64,000 nucleotides of DNA from Pseudoalteromonas prydzensis (GTDB lineage: Bacteria; Pseudomonadota; Gammaproteobacteria; Enterobacterales; Alteromonadaceae), in NCBI RefSeq assembly GCF_001661495.1, contig NZ_BDDT01000014.1, positions 1 through 64,000 of the forward strand, given 5' to 3'. Made by a program: the position numbers and the translations under genes. The notes under the pieces are model-generated. The model saw only the letters and a program-made list of their open reading frames with translations. It made no database searches and had not been told where the DNA came from. Below are positions 52,751 through 62,334 of the stretch, in pieces. Position 1 is the first letter of the stretch. The number at the start of each line of letters is the position of its first letter.

Positions 52751-54376
52751 ATGACAACAACACTCTCCAAGGTAATAACTGCAACGGTATTACTCACCTT
52801 GCTTGGCTGCTCTGAGCCTGCGCCAGAAAATAACGGCCAACAAACTGATAGCCAACCCGCGGTTGATCTTAAAAACGTCCATCAACTAATTGAAACTTTA
52901 GCGTCTGATCAGTTTTTAGGCCGCGGCCCTTTAACTGAAGGTGAAACGTTAACCATTAATTACCTTGCAGATGAATACAAAAAACTAGGGTTAACCGGCG
53001 CTTACAAAGGTGAATTTTTACAGCCAGTAACTATGGCAAAGTTGACTCCTGATCAAAACATGACATTAAAAATTGGCGATTTAAGCTTTAATGCAGGAAC
53101 AGATTTTACCGCCCGCACTCAGCAAATTAATGAAACAATTAATGTCAGCGACTCAGAGGTGGTATTTGTCGGTTATGGTATACATGCCCCTGAATACAAT
53201 TGGAATGACTTTGCAGATATCGATGTAACAGGTAAAACTATCGTCGTGCTTGTCAATGATCCTGGTTTTGCGACCCAAGACGAAAGCCTATTTACCGGTA
53301 ATGCCATGACCTACTATGGCCGCTGGACTTATAAATACGAAGAAGGCGCGCGCCAAGGTGCAAAAGCCGTATTAATAGTCCATGAAACAGCGCCTGCCGC
53401 TTACCCGTGGGGCGTGGTTGAAAGCTCGAATACTGGCAGTAAATATACGCTTATAGATGATGAAAAAAATGCCTCTGATATTCCAGTGATGGGCTGGATC
53501 GATGAGCAAGCGGCAAATGACATTTTTGCCCAAGCAGGGCTTGATTATCAAACAGAAAAGGCCAAAGCGCTGAGCCCAGATTTTAAAGCAACACCATTAA
53601 ACGCTAAAGCCAACCTGACACTTAACTCTGAGATATCACAAGCGCAATCTCATAATGTGGTCGCGCAGCTAACTGGTAGCGAGCAGCCTGACGAATATAT
53701 TGTGATTGGCGCGCACTGGGATCATTTTGGCACTAAGCAAACGGATGACGGTGTAAAGATATATAACGGTGCAGTTGATAACGCCTCTGGCAGTGCTGCC
53801 ACTGTTGAGATTGCACGAATTCTTAGCAAAATACATCAGCAAACCCCATTTAAACGCTCAATCATTTTTGCCAACTTCACCGCAGAAGAAACCGGCTTGA
53901 TAGGTTCACAGCAATTTGCCACTGGTGACATAGTGCCAACCAAACAAATGGTCGCATTACTCAACATCGATGGGATGAACGTACTAGATGGTGTTGATTA
54001 CATTCTGCAGTACGGCAAAGGCATGTCAGAAATGGAAAGCTACCTTGCTGATGCGGCCAAAGCACAAGGGCGCCATGTTAAAATGGATCCACGTCCGCAG
54101 AATGGCCTATTTTTTCGCTCAGACCACTTCTCATTAGCAAAACAAGGTGTGCCAAGTTTATTGTTTATGAGCTTAGGTGATACTGATCCTGACTATATCG
54201 CCCACAAATACCATAAAGAAGCGGATGACTATTCCCCACAGTGGTCCCTTGGCGGGGTTAAACAAGATATTGAGCTAATTGTTGATATAGCCACAAAACT
54301 GGCGAATAACGGTGATTGGCCGGCATGGCAAGCTGATTCAGACTTTAAGAAGAAACGCCAACAAGAACGCCCATAA
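52751..54376 (+). CDS. M28-family metallopeptidase lipoprotein
   Basis: 541 residues. Lipoprotein signal with lipobox LLGC. A PA-type insert domain (about 130-270) is embedded in an M28 aminopeptidase fold. The zinc-site blocks are GAHWDHFG, NASGSAATVE and FTAEETGLIGSQ, with later aspartate and histidine ligands (NIDGMN and RSDHFS). Probably anchored in the outer membrane and acting on peptides from outside. It stands alone with a strong terminator after. Confidence 0.9.
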   Translation: MTTTLSKVITATVLLTLLGCSEPAPENNGQQTDSQPAVDLKNVHQLIETLASDQFLGRGPLTEGETLTINYLADEYKKLGLTGAYKGEFLQPVTMAKLTPDQNMTLKIGDLSFNAGTDFTARTQQINETINVSDSEVVFVGYGIHAPEYNWNDFADIDVTGKTIVVLVNDPGFATQDESLFTGNAMTYYGRWTYKYEEGARQGAKAVLIVHETAPAAYPWGVVESSNTGSKYTLIDDEKNASDIPVMGWIDEQAANDIFAQAGLDYQTEKAKALSPDFKATPLNAKANLTLNSEISQAQSHNVVAQLTGSEQPDEYIVIGAHWDHFGTKQTDDGVKIYNGAVDNASGSAATVEIARILSKIHQQTPFKRSIIFANFTAEETGLIGSQQFATGDIVPTKQMVALLNIDGMNVLDGVDYILQYGKGMSEMESYLADAAKAQGRHVKMDPRPQNGLFFRSDHFSLAKQGVPSLLFMSLGDTDPDYIAHKYHKEADDYSPQWSLGGVKQDIELIVDIATKLANNGDWPAWQADSDFKKKRQQERP

Positions 54377-54384
54377 ACACCTCA

Positions 54385-54420
54385 TACAATAATGGCTTGA
54401 ATTTTCAAGCCATTATTGTA
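54385..54420. terminator. 16-bp perfect hairpin between convergent genes
   Basis: TACAATAATGGCTTGA and its exact complement (54405-54420) enclose a 4-nt ATTT loop. The hairpin lies between the M28 peptidase and the PDC-sensor gene and probably terminates both. Confidence 0.75.
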
Positions 54421-54424
54421 TCAC

Positions 54425-55369
54425 TTAGACATTTTTTCTATGCCGTTGAGTACTCAACAACAAAGTTTCCGCTTTAGCACCTAAGTACACATAAATCGCC
54501 AACGCAATTAATAATCCGACTACTGCCAGCATCATATAAATAGCCGGTAATAAATACTGAGATTGGCCAAGCGCTGCTTTAAACATAGTCAGTAAAGCTT
54601 CTATAGATACTGCAATCAAAATTGTCGAAATAAACCGCGTTATAGTTCTACGTGTTGAGCTGTGCCTAAAGATATCTTTATGCATCAAAATTTCTTCTTC
54701 AAGAATGGTCTTACCCAAGTCGAAAATAGCCAGCGCTAAAGTAATAAAAATAATGATACTAAAAGGCTCGAGTGGATCTTCGGCTAACGAGGTTTTAAAT
54801 AACAAACTGTAAATGTCGCCAAACACCCGATAAAGTAAAAATAACACCAAGCAAAATAAGCAGCTAACAATAATGCCATAGCCTGCTTTGAAAAATGGCG
54901 TCATAGTCGCGCGAGTGCAATCGCCCATAATAAACTCAATTAATTGGGTCAAGCATACATCAATCACTAAGTAAGCTTGCTCATCATGGGAATCATTGAG
55001 TGCTTTGACAGCCGATATACATAAATGATTAGTGGCAATCGAAATATATGGCGCAGTAAAACGAGTCTGAGATTGCTTTTGAATATCTTGAAAATAAGGC
55101 CGTTCACTTAAATCTTGTGCATCACCACGATTATTTAAGGTTTTCATATATTGGCGTTTAAAACAGACATTATTACCCAGCTGCACACCGTTTCTATCTA
55201 AACAGTATTGCAGTTCCAAAAATGGATATTGATTTACTAAATGCCGGTTGTCTTGTTGCTTTTTAATACCATCAGCAAGGCTTGCTAAAATTGAATCAAG
55301 TAATTCATGGATCACGGGTTGATATTCTTGGTAACGCTCAACGCTACTGATGTAACTCATTCTGGCCAT
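54425..55369 (-). CDS. membrane protein with an N-terminal PDC (Cache-like) sensor
   Basis: 314 residues. The first about 155 residues have the PDC/Cache pattern, including the ligand-box DLSERPYF and FTAPYIS. Four hydrophobic segments follow (about 163-188, 206-224, 247-265 and 275-297). There is no kinase, GGDEF, EAL or chemoreceptor output domain. No membrane segment precedes the sensor, which is unusual because PDC domains normally lie between two membrane helices. Partner unknown. Confidence 0.75.
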   Translation of the reverse strand: MARMSYISSVERYQEYQPVIHELLDSILASLADGIKKQQDNRHLVNQYPFLELQYCLDRNGVQLGNNVCFKRQYMKTLNNRGDAQDLSERPYFQDIQKQSQTRFTAPYISIATNHLCISAVKALNDSHDEQAYLVIDVCLTQLIEFIMGDCTRATMTPFFKAGYGIIVSCLFCLVLFLLYRVFGDIYSLLFKTSLAEDPLEPFSIIIFITLALAIFDLGKTILEEEILMHKDIFRHSSTRRTITRFISTILIAVSIEALLTMFKAALGQSQYLLPAIYMMLAVVGLLIALAIYVYLGAKAETLLLSTQRHRKNV

Positions 55370-55546
55370 AATTGAATCTCCTAACTACGTTGTTAGGATC
55401 CAAAGCAATTACAGAACCAAGTTTATTTTTAATTAAAAATCAATAAATTAAAGTTATTTACAGAAGATAATTGTTGCTCTCGCACCGAGACAGTGCGTTA
55501 ATTGGCTACTTTGGATAAGATTTCAAACAATAACTGCAGGCACAAA

Positions 55547-55572
55547 AAAACGGGCTAAGCAGCCCGTTTTTT
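55547..55572 (-). terminator. terminator after the DUF6172 gene
   Basis: AAAACGGGCT and AGCCCGTTTT with a 4-nt loop (55547-55570), followed on the minus strand by a T-run, 18 bp past the stop. Confidence 0.88.
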
Positions 55573-55589
55573 CATCAAATCAATTACTT

Positions 55590-55892
55590 TTACACTTCAT
55601 CATCAAAGTCTTGCACTTGACGTTGTGCAGGTCGAGCAATGATTTCAACATAGAAAGACTCTAAGCCTTGCTTTTCAATCTCGCTAATTGAATTAGTGAT
55701 TTCAGCTACATGCACAACTTGCGCATCTTCAGCTGTGTTACCAAATTTACAATCAAATGCCCAGTAATCAGCATCTATTGGCAATGTTTTGTTACGCTCT
55801 CTTTTCAAATACTTTTTTACTTCATGCTTTGCAGCATCTACCATGCGAGGGTATTTGATTTTCTCATGATTCAGCGTGAATGTTTTCTTCAT
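55590..55892 (-). CDS. DUF6172-type small protein
   Basis: 100 residues, basic in its first half. TFTLNHEKIKYPRMVDAAKHEVKKYLKRERNK and ADYWAFDCKFGNTAEDAQVVHVAEI are blocks of the DUF6172 family (the first is read here as residues 4-35). Function unknown. It is single-gene with its own terminator. Confidence 0.78.
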   Translation of the reverse strand: MKKTFTLNHEKIKYPRMVDAAKHEVKKYLKRERNKTLPIDADYWAFDCKFGNTAEDAQVVHVAEITNSISEIEKQGLESFYVEIIARPAQRQVQDFDDEV

Positions 55893-56051
55893 TACGTTCC
55901 TAATTACCTTGATTTAATGATGATGGCATAAATACCAAATAAATTGGCAACACCATTTGCAGCCATTATAGCAATTGCATTTAGTTTTTGGATGCTTTTT
56001 TTACAGTAAAGCAAATAAAGTCGTCTTGCCGATAACTTCAGCAGCCTAACA

Positions 56052-56573
56052 TCATGCTTGTGCTAGGTGCAAGGGTTGATGAAGGTCAGCATTATTCAAA
56101 CTATCGTAGAATGCAGCGGCATCCATTTGCGGATGATCTAATTGAGTTTCTTTATTTAAATGGCGTTTACGCACAACCGGTTCACAATTATCGATCACAA
56201 TAAGTGGGATATGCTTGTCATCATTACGGATCACTAATGGCTCAGGTTTGAGGCATGAACGTAAACGTATATCTGCCATACCCCCTTGCTGTAAACGTTG
56301 TGCATTATGTTGCCCAATCAGCATATCAAACTGCGCAGGCGCGAGTGCTTGTTCAGGACCTGCGCCTAACAGTTCTCGTAATTGAGTTTCATTTTGGCTC
56401 GCCCCATGAGTATCAAATGGCGTTTTCGGTAAATGAAACTGACTAAAATCGAGCGCATCATGAGAAAGCATGGCTAATAACAATGCAAACTCACCACGGC
56501 GTGATTCACTCACACTTTTAGCAAGACGATTGTTTAGTTGACTCTCTGTGATTAACAAATCATCGATTTGCAT
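56052..56573 (-). CDS. VC2046/SO_2500-type conserved protein
   Basis: 173 residues, no signal or membrane segment. The pattern SRRGEFALLLAMLSHDALD near the N-terminus and the LKPEPLVIRND segment resemble a conserved but uncharacterised family of Vibrio and Shewanella (VC2046/SO_2500). This identification is from memory of the family and moderately sure. Upstream is the tRNA-Tyr pair, transcribed in the opposite direction. Confidence 0.7.
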   Translation of the reverse strand: MQIDDLLITESQLNNRLAKSVSESRRGEFALLLAMLSHDALDFSQFHLPKTPFDTHGASQNETQLRELLGAGPEQALAPAQFDMLIGQHNAQRLQQGGMADIRLRSCLKPEPLVIRNDDKHIPLIVIDNCEPVVRKRHLNKETQLDHPQMDAAAFYDSLNNADLHQPLHLAQA

Positions 56574-56642
56574 AGACTTTAGCCGATTAAAGTAGGTAAT
56601 GGATATTTATCGGCTTTATTTGATATTTCTTTAGCTTTTTTC

Positions 56643-56670
56643 TTTACTTAAATACTCACTTTGCTATTAT
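56643..56670 (+). promoter_or_regulatory. probable promoter of the tRNA-Tyr pair
   Basis: TTTACT, 16-bp spacer, TATTAT, followed by CAGCGCC, 16 bp before the first tRNA-Tyr. The -35 match is poor; the -10 and the GC-rich discriminator are convincing. Confidence 0.55.
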
Positions 56671-56685
56671 CAGCGCCGTTGCATT

Positions 56686-56770
56686 GGAGGGGTTCCCGAG
56701 CGGCCAAAGGGATCAGACTGTAAATCTGACGGCTCAGCCTTCGCTGGTTCGAATCCAGCTCCCTCCACCA
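56686..56770 (+). tRNA. tRNA-Tyr (GTA), copy 1
   Basis: An 85-nt class II tRNA with acceptor GGAGGGG/CTCCCTCC, anticodon stem CAGAC with loop TGTAAAT (GTA), long variable arm, CCA encoded. Confidence 0.96.
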
Positions 56771-56818
56771 CTTTTCTATCGCTCAGTTAAGTGGGGCCAA
56801 ATGTAACAAAATTAGTGT

Positions 56819-56903
56819 GGAGGGGTTCCCGAGCGGCCAAAGGGATCAGACTGTAAATCTGACGGCTCAGCCTTCGCTGGTTCGAATCCAGCTCCCTCCA
56901 CCA
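56819..56903 (+). tRNA. tRNA-Tyr (GTA), copy 2
   Basis: Identical to copy 1 over 85 nt and 48 bp downstream. A tandem tRNA-Tyr pair also occurs in E. coli (tyrT/tyrV), though in another neighbourhood. Confidence 0.96.
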
Positions 56904-56933
56904 CTTTTCCTTCTATCTTTACTCTCGCTAACT

Positions 56934-57650
56934 TTACTCAACCACCCAAGATAAACTCGCACCCTGCTCCTTTAGCCATTTTGTTGCTTGCTTATACTCT
57001 GGATAAAAATCACTGACTCGCTGCCAAAAAGCCGCACTATGATTTAAATGCTTTAAGTGAGCCAGCTCATGCACAATGACATAATCGATAATTGTCTGCG
57101 GAGCACTGGCGAGTAATAAATTAAAAGTCAGCTCTCGGCGTCGATTACAACTGCCCCAACGACGTTTATAAGTATGAATACGAATACTGCTAGGTAGTGC
57201 CTCAGCCATTTTCATACAGTAATGATGTACGCGCATTTCGATATAACTTTCTAGCTGCTCATGAAGAAACTGTTCAAGCAAGCTTTGATACATAGCTTGC
57301 TTATGTTTAACTCGCCCAGACAAGTTTAACTGCAGCGTTGGCTGTGGCTGATTTTTAACTTGACGCCATTCACAGCGTGAGTTAGTTCCATAGAGTAGCG
57401 CCATTGGCTGTGCAAAAACGAGAATACTATTATCTTTTAAAGGATATTGACGAGTATCGAGTAACTGACTTTGCTTCTGAATTTGTGCTGTTATCCAGTC
57501 ACTTTTACTCAATAACCAACCTTCAAGTTCCTGTTTAGCGACCCCTACTGGCGCATAAACAGTGACACTTTGTTGTTGCACTTTGATAGCCACAGTTTTG
57601 CGGCGACGACTACGTTTTAATGTATATTCAAACAAACCTAACTCTTGCAA
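56934..57650 (-). CDS. YgjP-type (DUF45, SprT-like) metalloprotease
   Basis: 238 residues. The zinc motif HELAHLKHLNHSAAFW is the typical DUF45/YgjP site, with RRWGSCNRRRELTFNLLLA just before it. The N-terminal SRRRKTVAIKVQQQSVTVYAP is the family beta domain. Cytoplasmic. Substrate unknown. It is convergent with the tRNA-Tyr pair and divergent from the channel gene. Confidence 0.9.
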   Translation of the reverse strand: MQELGLFEYTLKRSRRRKTVAIKVQQQSVTVYAPVGVAKQELEGWLLSKSDWITAQIQKQSQLLDTRQYPLKDNSILVFAQPMALLYGTNSRCEWRQVKNQPQPTLQLNLSGRVKHKQAMYQSLLEQFLHEQLESYIEMRVHHYCMKMAEALPSSIRIHTYKRRWGSCNRRRELTFNLLLASAPQTIIDYVIVHELAHLKHLNHSAAFWQRVSDFYPEYKQATKWLKEQGASLSWVVE

Positions 57651-57750
57651 CTGGCCAGCAGTTATTAAACAAATTAATAGGTGGCTATATTACCCTGCAA
57701 AATAACTGCTAATCTATAACTAAGTAGAATTAAATAAAGCGACGTCAAAG

Positions 57751-58731
57751 ATGCCTGATAAGCCTTGTTGTAGCTATACCTCTCCTGACGGCCATCAATG
57801 CCAAGAAACAGACATGGGCTCAGGCTTTTGCTTTTGGCATGACGGAAAATTTGATAAGTCAGGCTTAGATCTAACCCAAAAGTTAGAACGCTATGCAAAA
57901 AAAGGAGGATTATTACAAGGGCTGCAATTACAACGTGCCAATCTCACAGGGCTTAACTTAATAAAACAAGATGATGAAGAGGGATTTGATTTATCCTACA
58001 GTAATTTTTATCGAGCAACATTAACCCATGCCCACCTATTTAATAATAAAATTGCCCACAGCTCACTAATGAAAGCCAATTTGCATGATGCAAGTCTGCA
58101 TTACTGTAATCTTCACGACACCAACCTCTTGGGTATAAAACTCCATAATACGCGTATTGATAATATTGCTTTAGGCTCCGAGTTGTTACAAGAAAAACAA
58201 GCCAAAGCAGCACTAAAGAAAAAAGATAAAACCGCGGCGCTTGACCTATTTGAACAATCTGAAGAGATATTTCGTAATCTACGCAAAGCATCTGAACAAC
58301 AAGGTTTATTTGAACTTGCCGGTAATTTTACTTACAAAGAACTCAGAATGCGCCATGCCCAGTATCCACAAGGCTCAAAAAAACGATTAGCATCTAGCTT
58401 TATTGATATGTTATGTGGCTACGGCGAAAAACCTGAAAACGTGATCCGCTTTAGCCTGTCATTAATCATCTGTTGTGCCCTGTGCTATTTTATTTTTGGG
58501 GTGATGGATGCAGGGCAGCTAATGCAACTAAATACTGCGGCATCATTGAGCGATAATTTATCAGCGCTACTAAATAGCTTTTATTTTAGCGTGGTTACGT
58601 TCACAACCTTAGGATATGGTGATATTACGCCAGTAGGGTTTTCGCGCTTTATTGCCGCCATCGAAGCATTTTGTGGCAGTTTCTCCCTTGCGCTATTCGT
58701 GGTGGTGTTTGTAAAACGTATGACGCGATAA
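57751..58731 (+). CDS. pentapeptide-repeat potassium channel with N-terminal Cys/His module
   Basis: 326 residues. Residues 7-30 carry C-x9-C-x9-C-x2-H (C7, C17, C27, H30), likely a small zinc knuckle. Residues about 60-140 hold pentapeptide repeats (A(N/S)L-type: RANLTGLNL, KANLHDASL, CNLHDTNL). A charged helical linker (about 150-230) leads to two membrane helices around the filter TTLGYGD (285-291). It is a two-helix ion-channel core with a cytoplasmic N-terminal sensor region. The gate signal is unknown. The last codons form half of a terminator hairpin. Confidence 0.88.
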   Translation: MPDKPCCSYTSPDGHQCQETDMGSGFCFWHDGKFDKSGLDLTQKLERYAKKGGLLQGLQLQRANLTGLNLIKQDDEEGFDLSYSNFYRATLTHAHLFNNKIAHSSLMKANLHDASLHYCNLHDTNLLGIKLHNTRIDNIALGSELLQEKQAKAALKKKDKTAALDLFEQSEEIFRNLRKASEQQGLFELAGNFTYKELRMRHAQYPQGSKKRLASSFIDMLCGYGEKPENVIRFSLSLIICCALCYFIFGVMDAGQLMQLNTAASLSDNLSALLNSFYFSVVTFTTLGYGDITPVGFSRFIAAIEAFCGSFSLALFVVVFVKRMTR

Positions 58732-58746
58732 TTGCGTCATACGTTT
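58714..58746 (+). terminator. terminator overlapping the channel stop codon
   Basis: AAACGTATGACGC and its complement (58734-58746) form a 13-bp stem around a 7-nt loop that contains the TAA (58729-58731). The 5' arm codes for the last residues. The following T-run is short, so termination strength is uncertain. Confidence 0.65.
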
Positions 58747-58986
58747 AGTGTATAAATTAATAAATAGTAGCCGATAAATAGCGACTATAAAATTGGTTAT
58801 AAATAATGCTACTATTGCTTTAAACAAAACTTAGTAATCTGATTTTAAAAAGAATTTAATCTTGTTAACTTTTGTAGCCAAATGTGTAAATGGACCGTAG
58901 ACATCTTGCTTGAGAATTAATTATTTGTATTAACCACAATTTCAGGCCCCAAAATTACGACTGAAATTACAATGTATTGAGTCATT

Positions 58987-61900
58987 ATGCTGTCTGTTTT
59001 TTTTATCACTGATCAAGATCCGAGCCTTATTATCAATGGTGTGTATGACCCATTTTTAGTAACACTGTCGGTTTTAACGGCTATTTTTGCCGCTTACTTT
59101 GCCGCTTATTTGATCGATCTTGCAAAAGAAACACATTTTAAAGGTTATCAAAAACTTGCCAACTCCACAGCTTCTTTGGTACTGGCTGGCGGTATTTGGA
59201 GTATGCACTTTATTGGCATGCTTGCATTCTCACTTTGTACAAATATTAGCTATGATCCGGCGTTGACTTTGTTATCTTTTATTCCGGCATTTTTCGCCTG
59301 TTTAACAGCCGGCTCACTACTCGTAAAAAGTAATAGCACCATAGTAAGTTTAGTGGTGCCTTCCATATTACTCGGCGCTGGCATTGGCACTATGCATTAT
59401 AGTGGTATGGCCGCGATGCAGTTAAGTCCATTATTACGCTATGACCCAATTATGTTTGGGCTATCAATCTTAGTTGCTGTGTTACTGGCATTTATTTCTT
59501 TATATTCGCGTTTTAATATCAGTAAACATTTTCCATCCTTAACCGCGGCTAAAACCCGCTTACTCAGTGCCACTATATTAGGTTTTGCTGTCGCAGGCAT
59601 GCATTACATGGGTATGGCCGCCACACGGTTTGTTGCAACTTCACCATTAATTGGTGATGACAGTGATAGCTCAGAGCTTACATTTGTAGCTATTAGCGTA
59701 GTATTCGCCACCATTATTCTAACTGCCATCGTTGCGATTATTAATGGCATGGTGCGCTATCGCATGCTATTGGAAGAAAAAACCGGCAATGAATCTCGCT
59801 TAGCAGCTATTTTATCAACCGCCATAGATGGCATTGTAACCATTGACAATCGCGGCCATATTTTAAGTTTTAATAATGCAGCAGAGAATATTTTCGGCTG
59901 GCATAGCGATGATGTAAAAGGTAAAAACGTAAAAATGCTGATGGCAGATGACATCGCAGCCGATCATGATGAATACCTTTCGAAGGCAGGTCACATCAAT
60001 TTAGGCAAAGTTATTGGCATCAATCGTGATGTACTTGCGAAACACAAAGATGGCCATTTATTTCCTATTCGCTTAGGGATTGGTGAAGCAACCCAGCCTG
60101 GCCAAGATTCGATATTTGTTGGTTTTATTACCGACCTGACCGAACAACGTAAACTACAAAAGAACTTGATTGATAAAGAACAGCAATATCGTTCGCTTAT
60201 GGATAATATGCCAGGCGTGGTATTTCGCTGCGAACTGAATCAAAACTGGAGCATGATTTTTATCAGCCCCAGCATTAATGAGGTGACAGGCTACCAGCCA
60301 TCAGAATTTATAGATAAGCATATCGAGTTTGGCAACTTAATTTTCAATGACGATATAGCCCGCATTAATCAATCAATTGAAGAGGCCATTGCGAGTAAAT
60401 CACAGTACTCAATTGAGTACAGATTACGCCACCGTAATGGCAAGCTTATCTGGGTACTTGAAAAAGGCAGTTTTGAATTTGATCAGCATGGTGAAGCCAT
60501 TTGGATAGATGGTGTTATTGTTGATATTAGTGAGCGCCGTGAATACGAAGACAAGTTAAAGCTTGCCAAACTAGCCGCTGAAGAAGCAGCCCAAGCTAAA
60601 CAATCTTTTATGGCGAATATGAGTCATGAAATTCGTACACCGATGAATTCAATCATTGGTTTTAGTGACTTACTGATGGATACCCCACTTGATAAAAACC
60701 AACAAAAACATTTAATCACCGTTAATAATGCTGCACGCTCACTGTTACGACTGTTAAATGAAATTCTCGACTCAGCAAAACTAGAAAAAGGTAAGCTCAC
60801 CGTTGAGCCAGTACACTTTAATCTGCAAGCGGTTCTTGATAGCATTATTTCCACTTTCTGGTTAGAAGCAAAAAAGAAAGATCTTGAGTTAACTCTTACA
60901 ATTAAAGAATCTGTACAAAGCACCTATTACGGCGACCCTGATCGCTTACGCCAAGTGTTAACTAACTTAATTGGTAATGCAGTGAAGTTTACCGCCCAAG
61001 GTGCTGTGAATGTCACGGTTAGTACCACGCAAAACAATCAGTTATTTTTTGAAGTGCAAGATACCGGTATTGGCATCGCCAAAGATCGTCTTCAAGCGGT
61101 ATTTCAGCCTTTTGAACAAGCTGATGGCACAACAACACGGCGTTTTGGTGGTACAGGCCTTGGGACCACCATTAGCAAACAATTAGTTGAATTAATGGGT
61201 GGCATGATCAACGTCGTCAGTGAAGAAAATAAAGGCAGCTGCTTTTACTTTTCAGTGCCGCTAGAGCCCGGTGATGAAACTCAAATAAACTATTTTAATG
61301 GCTTACACACACAGTTACCGCCACTGCGTATTTTAGTGGTTGATGATATTGAGCAAAATGTCGAGTTATTACAACTCTTGCTTGCTCGTGATAATCACAT
61401 AATAAGCACAGCCAGTAACGGCTTTGAAGCCCTAGATACGTTTGAAAAGCACGATTTTGACGTTATTTTAATGGATATACACATGCCACAATGCGATGGC
61501 ATTTCTGCAACCCAAAAAATACGCGAAATAGAACAACAACGACAATTGAAAAACACACCGATCATTGCCCTCACTGCTAGTGTTTTACAACAAGATAAAC
61601 TCACCGCAAAAAAAGCAGGGATGAATGGCTTTGCAAATAAGCCTGTTGATATTAATCAACTCAATCAAGAAATATCGCAAGTGCTTGGCCTCGGGCTAAA
61701 AAAAGCAGTACTAATTGAACAAAGTGATCCCAAAGCAAAACACATTGATTTCAAAAAAGGCAGCCAACTTTGGGGGAGTAAATGTAAGCAGTTAACGCAA
61801 ATACAACGCTTTGTTGATGAGCAGAAAATACTCTGTGATACCCTTTTTAGCGGCGGAGTTAATGCATTGAGTGATCCACAAAGTAGCCTGCATACGTTAA

Positions 61901-62331
61901 AAGGGCTAACAGGTAATTTAGGTCTGCCCACCATGATGAAATTATTCTCTGCGCTAGAAAAAGCACCATCAGCGCAACAACAAGCTGAAATTATTGCACA
62001 ACTGCAGACAGAGCTGAGCAGCGTAAACGTATTACTGCGCGAAAACACCTTAGCCTGTAAACCAGCTACACTTGAAGATAACGAACAAAAAACGCAGCTG
62101 ATTTCAATAACTGAATTTAAAACGCTATGCGAGCAATTACATCAACATGCTGAAAATGCAGAATTGAATGATGAGCTATTAACAACAATTAAAACGCACG
62201 CTCCGCTCAATTATCAAAGCGATATTGACGATATCATTGAGCTTTTTGACCAGTTTGATTTTTATGCTGCTCAAGCCAACTTAGAGTCGTTAATTTCGCT
62301 CCTTATCCAAACTGCAAATGATGGAGGCTAA
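58987..62331 (+). CDS. MHYT-PAS-PAS hybrid histidine kinase with receiver and Hpt
   Basis: 1114 residues. Seven N-terminal membrane helices carry three MHYT motifs (MHFIGM, MHYSGM, MHYMGM), a proposed metal- or gas-sensing module. Two PAS domains follow (about 270-395 and 400-530). HisKA has H547 in MSHEIRTPMN, then a HATPase with TGIGIAKDR and GGTGLG. A receiver follows with D830 in ILMDIHMP. A C-terminal Hpt domain has H969 in LHTLKGLTGNLG. A complete phosphorelay in one protein. The HD-GYP regulator follows by three bases and is its evident output. Confidence 0.93.
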   Translation: MLSVFFITDQDPSLIINGVYDPFLVTLSVLTAIFAAYFAAYLIDLAKETHFKGYQKLANSTASLVLAGGIWSMHFIGMLAFSLCTNISYDPALTLLSFIPAFFACLTAGSLLVKSNSTIVSLVVPSILLGAGIGTMHYSGMAAMQLSPLLRYDPIMFGLSILVAVLLAFISLYSRFNISKHFPSLTAAKTRLLSATILGFAVAGMHYMGMAATRFVATSPLIGDDSDSSELTFVAISVVFATIILTAIVAIINGMVRYRMLLEEKTGNESRLAAILSTAIDGIVTIDNRGHILSFNNAAENIFGWHSDDVKGKNVKMLMADDIAADHDEYLSKAGHINLGKVIGINRDVLAKHKDGHLFPIRLGIGEATQPGQDSIFVGFITDLTEQRKLQKNLIDKEQQYRSLMDNMPGVVFRCELNQNWSMIFISPSINEVTGYQPSEFIDKHIEFGNLIFNDDIARINQSIEEAIASKSQYSIEYRLRHRNGKLIWVLEKGSFEFDQHGEAIWIDGVIVDISERREYEDKLKLAKLAAEEAAQAKQSFMANMSHEIRTPMNSIIGFSDLLMDTPLDKNQQKHLITVNNAARSLLRLLNEILDSAKLEKGKLTVEPVHFNLQAVLDSIISTFWLEAKKKDLELTLTIKESVQSTYYGDPDRLRQVLTNLIGNAVKFTAQGAVNVTVSTTQNNQLFFEVQDTGIGIAKDRLQAVFQPFEQADGTTTRRFGGTGLGTTISKQLVELMGGMINVVSEENKGSCFYFSVPLEPGDETQINYFNGLHTQLPPLRILVVDDIEQNVELLQLLLARDNHIISTASNGFEALDTFEKHDFDVILMDIHMPQCDGISATQKIREIEQQRQLKNTPIIALTASVLQQDKLTAKKAGMNGFANKPVDINQLNQEISQVLGLGLKKAVLIEQSDPKAKHIDFKKGSQLWGSKCKQLTQIQRFVDEQKILCDTLFSGGVNALSDPQSSLHTLKGLTGNLGLPTMMKLFSALEKAPSAQQQAEIIAQLQTELSSVNVLLRENTLACKPATLEDNEQKTQLISITEFKTLCEQLHQHAENAELNDELLTTIKTHAPLNYQSDIDDIIELFDQFDFYAAQANLESLISLLIQTANDGG

Positions 62332-62334
62332 CTG

